From positions 1 through 10,282 of the forward strand of contig JAOXYC010244567.1 in assembly GCA_028565715.1 (NCBI GenBank): a DNA stretch of 10,282 nucleotides, read 5' to 3'. The translations under genes and the position numbers were made by a program. The stretch is from Phoronis pallida (lineage: Eukaryota; Phoronida; Phoronidae). The notes below the pieces were generated by a model. The model did no database searches and had not been told where the DNA came from. It was given only the letters and a program-made list of their open reading frames with translations. Of this stretch, positions 1 through 9,400 are shown in pieces (the first letter of the stretch is position 1; each line of letters opens with the position of its first letter).

Positions 1-342
1 TGCTGAAATTGACAAGTACTAAACGTAAGGAACACACATGATGGATACTGAGCATGGTTAACAACTGCCATTAAGGTGAGACTAAACTGAGGAGCGAGAA
101 GTACCATTCAGTTTAAATTCACCAAAACCTTAAAAAAAAACAATACACCAAAAAGCCAAGATTTTTTTTTAGTTTAGGCAATGACAGTTAAGACAGTAAG
201 GTTTACTTGAATACTATCAGTGGTCTAAAACAAATATGGACAGCTTCCTCGGGAAATATGGACAATAGATCCTGATATTTCCCTCAAAAGTGGTCCATAT
301 TTGTATAATGTCTAAACTACAAACTGTGAAACCAGTAATCAC
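1..342 (-). other. IARS1 intron 18 (partial, runs off the window)
   Basis: Starts with donor GTGATT at 342 and has no acceptor or recognisable exon before the left edge. It contains the fold-back element at 230-304. Confidence 0.75.
230..304. repeat. 75-bp nested fold-back repeat
   Basis: Arms 230-259 and 275-304. The outer 12 bases (ACAAATATGGAC / GTCCATATTTGT) and inner 9 bases (GGGAAATAT / ATATTTCCC) pair perfectly around a poorly matched 9-base middle; 15 bases form the loop. GTCTAAA lies at 223-229 directly before the left arm and again at 310-316, five bases beyond the right arm, a possible but unconvincing duplication. Its GGGAAATATGGACA (251-264) resembles the box in the transposon at 5017-5486. 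Confidence 0.7.
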
Positions 343-463
343 CTGCCATTTCTACCTTGACAAACTTGATCAGAGTTTGTGTGAAGGATATAACCCACTT
401 ATCCATGTAGTTACTGGACAACTCAGCCTTCTCTTCATTATATAAGAACGTCTTCTCTTCTTC
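343..463 (-). CDS. IARS1: IARS1 coding exon 18 (last in window)
   Basis: Encodes residues 674-713 plus one base: [20 protein letters not shown] then [20 protein letters not shown]. It aligns with EEE..FLYNE......N..DRWILSF.QSLI.FF..EMA at the start of the anticodon-binding domain. I placed the donor at GCAG/GTGATT because KVEMA still aligns with the family; an earlier AAG/GTAGAA would drop that homology. The gene continues past the left edge. Confidence 0.94.
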
Positions 464-3400
464 CTGGTCACAAAATCAAATACTAAAAATATTGCAGACT
501 GTAGCAAGATTTCGAATGAAAACATGGTCTTGTGAACTGCTGAGAGTCAATTTCAAAATCACTGGAGATTGATTTGGTTGGTATAAAAAAGTTATTCCAA
601 TAGTTTCTTTATATTATAACAGAACTGTTAAAAAAGTTACCAGCAAAATATTTTCGGAGCTACCATTCATTTCACGATTGTGAACAATTTTGGAAAATAC
701 CCAAGAAATATGCCATTGAAGGACTTTTCTAGAATCAGACTCAGCTGATGACAATGATTGGACAGTTACTTGGTGAGTTGCCAACAAGTGCTGATAGAGA
801 GTTATTTCGCCGATACGAGAAAGTGCTCCGCAAAACAAGCAAAGCAGAAATTTGCTGAGTTTTTAACCAAACGTGTTTGAATGAAAATCTGGTACCAATC
901 TACATCAGCTGAAAGTGCATGAAAGTGCTTCGAGAAGATGAATTCCTGATAAAAACTCTGTAGTAATTCGTGTATATTTCTTTGCAACTGATAAAGTCAA
1001 CCTACCCTCTCATATTTCTCAATGTTCTGTAGTAAGAAGCGATATGCATTGTACCATGGCAGGAAAACATCCTTTAGAATATCACGCACACCATCCTCCT
1101 TGAAGCGCAGACTCTCAGCCCGGACACATGGCGAGTTGATGAGATAAAGTCTACAAGATCAAAATATTGTTTAAAATTAATTTGAAAATTCTTTTCTTCT
1201 GCTATAAGGTTTTGCCTTCAGAAGTTTTCGTCAACTTTGTTGTTTTGTTGCCGACTTCCTCAGTGACCAATACGTAAGATATGATATGCATTCTTTAAAA
1301 GGCATTTTCCTGAATTTGTAAAATTATTTTCATCTTTAACTGGTTTTCAATTATTTGTCAATTTAGTGAACATCACATAAAAGGAAAAATGGGTCTCTTC
1401 CAATCAAAAACAGTTATGTAGCGGCAACTTAACAATGAAGGTATTCTGAACAAGCAAAACGTTGTTTTAAAGAACTTATGGGGGTGAACATCTTTCAATG
1501 AAAGGTGGTGCACCACACCGATTTTGATGACTACGTTTTACAAAAGCTTGCTTAAAACACATAAACAATTTATATATTTTCTGAAAGAGTTTTTAAAAAG
1601 CTACTAGAAAATCATTTCAAAAAACATTTAGGTCATTTTTTATAAAAAATTCAAGCGTTTTTCAACAACACTTCCGGTAAAAAGGGGTCCACTTCCAAAG
1701 AGTATAAGTCGATATGCACCCAATAGATCAGCCTGGAAATGGATGTCCTGTACTGAACATATGCTGAATAACTAAAGGGTGTCCCATTTTCTTAAAATTG
1801 TGTGTATGTGTCCTAAAATTTATAATATCAATTTTATACCACCAGTTGAAGTATTCCAATGCTATTATGTAAGACTTGTTGTTACATAATTTCCTAATTA
1901 GGCTTTAAACACATAAAATGAGACACACTTGTGATAATGAGAGTGTTGTGATGGTGCATACAAATTTTCAAGTTATTTGTTTCACCAGTTCTCAACTTAA
2001 ACTCATTTGAATGGAACAGGCCAGCTTGAAAACCCAACTCCTAAAAACACAGGTTTAATCAAAAATTATTTAATATGGAAGCAGAAACTTGTATATTTCA
2101 AAGTACTATAACATTTATTTGTATTTGTAGGTAGGTATGAGTATTTTTGTAACATTAATGTTAAAATAAGATGTGTACTAAATGAAAAATATAAAAAAAC
2201 AATCGGCGCGGCGTGGAGCACCACCTTTTAAGAAAACAGACGTGAATTATCTTTTTGGACCCGAAGAGGACATTTTCATGAAAGCAAAATAATCTTTTCA
2301 AAGTGTTTCTGTACTTGTTGAGACAACATTCCAGGTTTTCATAGTTTATCAATCTCAAATGTTGTCACATCAATGATTTCTGATTTCTTATAAATAGTAT
2401 TGCACGGTGCTTAATGTCTTCAGAGTTTGATCACCATGGTTACAATATTACCTTAATGCATCAGCACCATACTTGTTTACGACCTCCATAGGGTCAGGAT
2501 AATTCTTCTTCCGCTTGCTCATTTTCTGTCCATCGCTGCAATATAAGGAGTAAAGTTGGGCTAGATATTTGTTTGTTTTTTTGCCTACTAACAAAAGTTA
2601 GATTGTCTATATTTTTTATGACTGGTGAGCATCAAATCGCAGCAAAACATCCAGGCTTCTAAACGTAATTGTATCATAATCTGATATCCGGATTCTATTT
2701 GAATTACACTAGTTTGAACTGCTTTGCCACAAAAACAGTTGGACAAGTCAAAATTTGTTGTAAATGAGCCGATACAATACCTTGCAAGCACAAGACCATT
2801 GACTATCAAATTCTTGAAAGGTGGTCTGTCAAAGAGGGCAGTGGACAGCACTAGTAGAGTGTAAAACCTGTAACATGGAGGAAGGTTTTCATTAAATTTA
2901 CAAACTTCTTCTGTCAATTCATACACAACATGTAATCAGTCAGCATGAATTGGAGGACAAAGGCAAGCCATTATGCAAAATCAAATTAGGAGATGGGTTT
3001 TTGTGAATATCTGTTTTATCACGTAGTCGATAGAACATCAGTTTCCACATATTATAACCAAGGGTAAGATTCATCTATGCTACACTTCAAACTATGATCA
3101 GCATCAGTTAACTGGTAATTCAATAATTTATACTATAGAATTCTTCAAAGTTGAGTTCTGAATTTTTGTCTTTTCAAATTATTAAATCACTTTTGGCCAG
3201 AAAGCACACTGTTTTTTAATGAAATTCTTTAATCAACCTACCAGCCCCTTGTCTGGTCAATTCCCTCGGCAATGAAGTCAGCAGGGAAACAATCCTCAAA
3301 CTCCTTCTTGTTTTCAAACGGATAGTGAACCTGAGCGTAGGGCATACTGCCACTCTCAAACCAGCAGTCAAATACTTCAGTCACCCTCCGTAGCACCCCT

Positions 3401-6400
3401 CGTCCGGTCTTGGATGGGATGGTGAGTTGATCGACACTAGAAAGGAGATATATTTGACAGAATTATGAAATACTGGCTGCTGTACAATGAATTAAAATCT
3501 TAATCTTGATGGTAAACTCAAATAATTTGGTACTTAGGGTAACTCCAGCAGTGTTACATGTCAAAATGACAGTAATTTGTTGCTGACCCATATTCTCAAC
3601 AACAAGAACATCATGAAAATACTTCTATCAAGTTCAGTAAATAATAGCCATTGGGGAAGAAAGGAAAATTTCAACGATGAAATAAAAATCAACTTACTGT
3701 TCACGATGAAGATCAGTTATGTTTTGATTTCCTGTTAGAGCTTTCAATTCTTCAATAGAACCAACACAAACAACCTAAAACGAAAAAGTTTTCAGCCGAT
3801 AAAAATCTTGGCATTGTAGATAAAGTTTTCTGTCATGTGTAAAATGATGCAGTGACCGCTCATGACATTTAAGGCATGGTGCCCTATTAGCACTCAATTC
3901 CCAATAATCTGAAATAGATTAACTAGTTTATTAAGAAGTCTAGAATCGCAAGGGTAATTGGGAGTGTAAAAAGTCATGTAGTACATCATTCGGTGGGAAA
4001 ACTGTAAAGATCAGAAATCAATGAATTTCAAATTTTTGAATTTTAAATTTTTGAATTTAAATTTGAAAATAAATTTATTTCCTCATCAAAAAACATATTT
4101 ACAATTTAAAATTACAATTTAAATACATTTATTTATTTAATACATAAAATATATGCTTAAAGGTAATTGGAGGAGACTCCCAAAAGATTAAAAAGCTGCT
4201 GTCATGGGAGCCACCTTAAATGACTTTCAGGCTTTCAGAGGATTTGGTAATAACTATCATAATTTGTTTTGCCTTATTATTATAAGTATTCTAACAAAAA
4301 CAACTAAGTCTTTAAATTGCAACATGTTGCGATTTAAAAACTTAGTTGTTTTTGTTAGAATACTACTACTGCTCGTCACTACACGAACATTTGGAAGACT
4401 TACTATTATTATTATTAAATAAAAACAGGTACTTACCTCCTCCCCATCGTCACTGACCCACATGGGGATGGGTGTTCCCCAGTAACGGTTCCTCGAAACA
4501 CCCCAGTCATGAGCGTCACGTAACCAGTTGTGAAAACGCTTATTCTGTACAAACTCAGGAACCCTGAAATAATTTAATCACTTGATTGAGATTCTTTATC
4601 ACACGAGATGGATCTTGAACACAATACCCTTATGTTGTGGGATACAAGCTGTGACAAATTAGTGATCTTGCATTGCAGATTTCTAGTGAGCGAAGTGCTG
4701 GTCAAATTCCAGAATCACATTCATATAGAAAATGTTAGAGAAGGATTTAAGAGTAAGGTGGGATAAAGAATATTCAATAAGTGAAGCACAATATTTCCGT
4801 CTACAATGTTAAAGAAATTTGTGCAAATAATGATCCCATCAATGCATTTTACTACAACCTACCAATAAGCCTTCTGGTTGTTTTCTAGCAGTTTCTCAAC
4901 AAGGGGTTCAACACGAATGAATATACTAGGCACAGCTTTGTAAATCAATGGCGTCTCAGATCTGAATAAAAATAAATTAGAGATGATTATCAATCCATTC
5001 ATGATTGGTTCTACTAGGCGAAAGTCGGGGAAGTACGGACAATTTCAATAATTGCAACTTGCCAAGATCGCCCAAGGCGTATGTGTCGCTTTATCCTATT
5101 GGCTTGACTTGTAATTTGTCTGTGCGTCTCTTATCTATTATCCAATCAAAATGTGTGTTTAAAAGTCCGTTAATAGACTCGGTAAAAACGGTTTTGTTGA
5201 AAATGCCAGAGGTCGGGTAAGTACGGACAGACGTGAACGTACAATTTACAGACGGGAAAGTACGGACAGTCAAGTTTGCAACCGATTAGACTGTCATGTA
5301 AATACCGATCATGCGTTGCCAAACTATTCGTTGAGTATTACTCACGATTTAACAGACAGGAATAGATATTCTTGGTACTCAAAAACAACTTATTATCTAA
5401 ATTTTGTGCATTATGTTTGATGGTTTATGGTAAAAATGCTTGAGTGTCCGTACTTTCCCCCTGTCCGTACTTCCACGACTTTCGCCTACTAACAAACATT
5501 ATTAAATATAATTCACCTCTAGGTAAAAGTCCCCCAAACCTCTGAATCGAGAAAGTTTTCAACAATACATTTTAAGTTTATTAAAAATTTTACATCACAA
5601 TGAAAAACCTACCTCCAACAGAATGGGTAGCTATGCTTTGTTGTACTTTGGTGAACCAAGCGACCTCGTTCTTTCAATAGTTTCATAATATTTTTATCAG
5701 CATCCTAGAAATAAACAGGGTTTATATGCAAATGTGGGATCTTTATTTCCATATTCAATGGTTTAGTTAAACAGTTTCTTTTCTTGAAACAAAACCTTGG
5801 CCCCATATAATATTTGCTTTATTAGGATAACATAGATATATCATAGATTTGTTCACAACCTAAAAGCAGTTAAGACTTCAAGATGTAACATTCACACGGT
5901 ATTTGAGAAGACAGCAAAATTGGGAACTCCAATGGGGATCAAACCCAGTACTCCTATTTGCCAGACAGGTTCTATACCACGTTTCCTGTCTTTTCAAATG
6001 CATCACTTATGGCAAGCAAAAAGCCTACATTAAATTGTATTCACCACTGAAAGAAAACCAAACTTACCTTGACATATTGACCCTTGAAGTCAGTGACCTC
6101 TGAGGTGAATTTACCACTAGCATCTACCGGACATATCATATTACCATCTCTTGTGATCACACCATTTGCTATACACACCCGGTAATCATCCTGCACAAAA
6201 ACAAATTGTATTTTAAACCTATTTCTTATTGTGAACTAGCTAAAATGAGCTTACTTGAGTTAAAGAGTGCCTTCCTGGTTTGCCAGCTGCGATAGGTTTT
6301 ATTTAAATGTCAGCAAAAGAAACATTTTGTGGAACATTTCATTGTTTACAAGCATTTTCTAAATTTCTGTTGAGAACAAAAACAAGGTTGAAAAGGCTTG

Positions 6401-9400
6401 TTATTTTAGTAGAAAATTCAAAAATTCTAGTTTTTCAGTTTTGAAATAAATAATACCAGTTAAATGAATCAAAACACAATCATATTGAATCAAAAATGAT
6501 TATTATCAACAAGTGAAAAAGTTTTTGAGTCAAATGAATAACAAACCTCTCCAAAATATGGCGCCTGATGGACCACTCCTGTACCACTCTCCTCCGTAAC
6601 GTATGTATCATTGAGTACACGGAATGCACCTTTCTTCTTGAGCTGAAACATTTCAATGTAATTAAAATGCAATTACTGTTGATGCCAAAGACTAGAAGAC
6701 CCAGGCTCTTGAAACTCTGGCTAGGAAGACCATATCTAAGATGAATTTTTTGCACCAAGTACAGCAAAACTTCTAATGAAACCTAGATAAAAACACTGTA
6801 AATGATGAAGTCCAGTAAAACATAAGATTTATAAATAGTTTGCTCACTGTATTAATTATAATGTTTCCTATAACTGCGGTATCTATTTCAATGATTGAAA
6901 TCAATAAAAGAGCCCACGGTTCGACCCTCACAGTCTTGCACCCATATCTAGTTATGAAAGTGGATGTGAGTGTAAATTGAATCCCGAAAAAAGATTTGTT
7001 GCAAGACTTTGGGATAGGGTGTCTTTAAAAAACCAGCTCACATCAGAAAAGTATGGAAAGAGTGGTTGATAGCCGAGCCCCTGTAGCTCCGCCCCTTTCA
7101 TCTTCTTCACCACTGTATACTCTTCTTCACTCTTGAACAGTGACTCTAGTCGGGCTTCCATCATAATGTACACTTTCTCTGTACTGTTGTCTAGAAAGAT
7201 AAAACAAAAGGGCTGATTTTCATTCTACACTGCCAATTTCAAAGGAGTAAAATTATTTTTATTTTGTTATTTATTGTTCGATAGGTTAACAATTTATTCA
7301 AAAAAAATAATTCAACTATTATAAGGCAATGTTAATCAATATTCACTTTTCATTTTGGACTTACCTTTCACTTTGACATATTGCAACTCTGGGTTGACAC
7401 ATAGTGCTAGATTACTGGGCAGTGTCCAAGGTGTCGTGGTCCAGGCAATCATAGACACTGAGGGCTCATTGTCTAGGGGGAAGCTTACAATCACTGAAAC
7501 ATATTGCATTCTTTATAAGATAGTGATCAACAATACATTGTCATTTCTTTAAAAAAATCCTTGATTTTGAAATTCACAAATAATAATTAAAGTAAAAACC
7601 AGTCAATGGTAAAAATTCCAAATTTTTGACAAATATATTTGTCTTCATCACAAAATTAACAATTTTTACAGTTGACTGATTTTTACTTTACTTTTTTGTT
7701 ATTATCTCCAGTTTGTATCCTATGCAGATCCGTTAATAGGTTCTTGGACTGTTTTTCATCATTCGTACAAGTTATAACATACTTAAGCCAACAAAACTAT
7801 ATGCTACAGTGTAGTTCTGAATTAAATCTCACATTTGTAAAAACAATCATTTAACAGTATTTCATTAATTCTAACGATTAAAGTTACAATAAATACTGAA
7901 CATCCCGACAACATCTAGAAATGTCCCTGCATTCATTACCTGCTGGATCGACCACTTCCTTGTAGTTTTGTCCTGTCTCAAAATTAGACAATGGAGTGTT
8001 ACAAGCTGTAGAGAACGGCATCACCTGAAGTCAAAGAAACAAGAAATGTTTGTAAACACACATATTGGTAGCTCAATTGTAACCTACCAGGATCAACCTC
8101 ACTACAAAATTTGAGAACCTTAGCGGCATGACCCGTAAGCATTCTCTTCCCAACATGAAAATAGTTTCAATACACAACTACATTAGAAGTAACCACAGAC
8201 TTTTATCAGGATTTCTCAAAGCTGCAAACATGTGTGTTCAGTGCGATTACAAAACCCATCTCACTGAAGATTCATAAAGTATATATTAAAAGAACAATAA
8301 GTCAATCACTTACCTTAAACCCCCTATAGACTAGTCCACTCTCATATAATTGCTTGAATATCCACCAGATCGATTCCATAAACCAGGGGTACATGGTTTT
8401 ATAGTCATTCTTGAAGTCAATCCATCGACCAAGACGGGTGACAATTTTCTGGAACAATTAATGAATTGAATCCATTTCATGGGATAATCAACAGAATTGT
8501 ATGCCCATTTTGACTTTACCTAAAGTGATATCTGTTCTGATATATTTTTTTGTAAGTGTCGATTCATTTCATGAAATTAGTTTGTCATTTAGAATAAAAG
8601 CCACCGAGTTTTGCATACAAAGTGAATTTATTTAGTACGTTTTATCAAAAAAAGTTAACATGAATGCGGTCACAACAATAGATGTACCCTACGTACAAAA
8701 CCTTTTAGAAATCATGTTGGCTCATAAAGGCAAGTATTATTCTTCACCAAACGAGCCAAATCTTTTTGTTACATCACCACCATAACAATACGTACCTCCC
8801 AGTCACTTGAATATCTCATGACGATTTTACGACACTCAGCATTATATTTGTCTATTCCCATTTTAGCAACATCATCAGGACCACGGATACCCAGGGACTT
8901 GTCAATTTCATATTCCTGAAAAAAGTTAAACATTTTATCATTGTAATAATCAATCATATAAATGTCTTTTAATTATTCTTAGGTTTCATGACCTTTATTG
9001 AAAGTCTATTTTTCAGTCATAGGATAGAACAAAACAATTTTGAATATTTTTTCAATAGAATATATAAAAGCATGTTTGTCGACAAAAGATTTGCAATCTA
9101 ATATATATACTATCTTTCTTAATTATTCTTTAGTATTAGTTGTTCAAGAGACCCAGAAATCATTTGCAAAAAAGCACACAAGTTTACAAAAGTCTCATTC
9201 GAAGTTTTACATTAAATGATTTTTTGAATGCTACACCAGATCCTTTTCCTTCAAAAGAAGGTTATTGAAAGCAGTTTAGCTTTGGGACTATACACATTAA
9301 ACCCACCACAGGTAACCCGTGACAATCCCAGCCAAACCGTCTGTCGACATGGTAACCACTCTGATGGGCCCACCGTGTCACAATGTCCTTTATTGTTCCA

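Larger units (their letters stand above)
3775..4436 (-). other. IARS1 intron 12
   Basis: 662-bp GT-AG intron holding the 80-bp palindrome at 4285-4364 and the AT-rich repeat tract at 4021-4146. Overlapping ORFs on both strands near 4204-4463 arise from the palindrome and are not genes. Confidence 0.85.
4962..5612 (-). other. IARS1 intron 10, mostly a transposon
   Basis: 651-bp GT-AG intron. Removing the 470-bp inserted element and one 5-bp duplication leaves about 176 bp, close to the smallest intron here (174 bp). This suggests that the insertion accounts for nearly all of its extra length. Confidence 0.85.

Noticed and set aside
351-356. Alternative donor AAG/GTAGAA earlier in exon 18
   Set aside because: It would remove VEMA, which aligns with the family's ETEMAA, so the donor at 342 was preferred.
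614-987. Two overlapping minus-strand ORFs (74 and 61 codons) in intron 17 as a nested gene
   Set aside because: No recognisable domain, no clear promoter or splice structure; similar lengths occur by chance in such sequence.
2588-2926. 112-codon minus-strand ORF as a stand-alone gene
   Set aside because: Only the 29-residue [12 protein letters not shown]...LVLA part has homology; it is exon 15 with read-through into both flanking introns.
3880-3980. Possible inverted repeat between CACTCAATTCCCAAT (about 3891) and ATTGGGAGTG (about 3957)
   Set aside because: The arms match only with a 4-base gap over a short stretch in AT-rich sequence; not clearly better than chance.
4204-4463. ORFs of 72 and 68 codons on opposite strands with similar peptides
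   Set aside because: Both read through the same palindrome (4285-4364), which makes the two strands nearly identical; part of the minus-strand one is coding exon 12 running on into intron 12.
6918-6927. GGTTCGACCC, a match to the pol III B box on the plus strand
   Set aside because: The flanks do not form a T-arm stem and no A box or anticodon arm lies at the right distance upstream, so there is no support for a tRNA or SINE.
9075-9086. 12-bp palindrome TTTGTCGACAAA in intron 2
   Set aside because: Symmetry stops immediately outside the 12 bases and nothing else marks an element or binding site.
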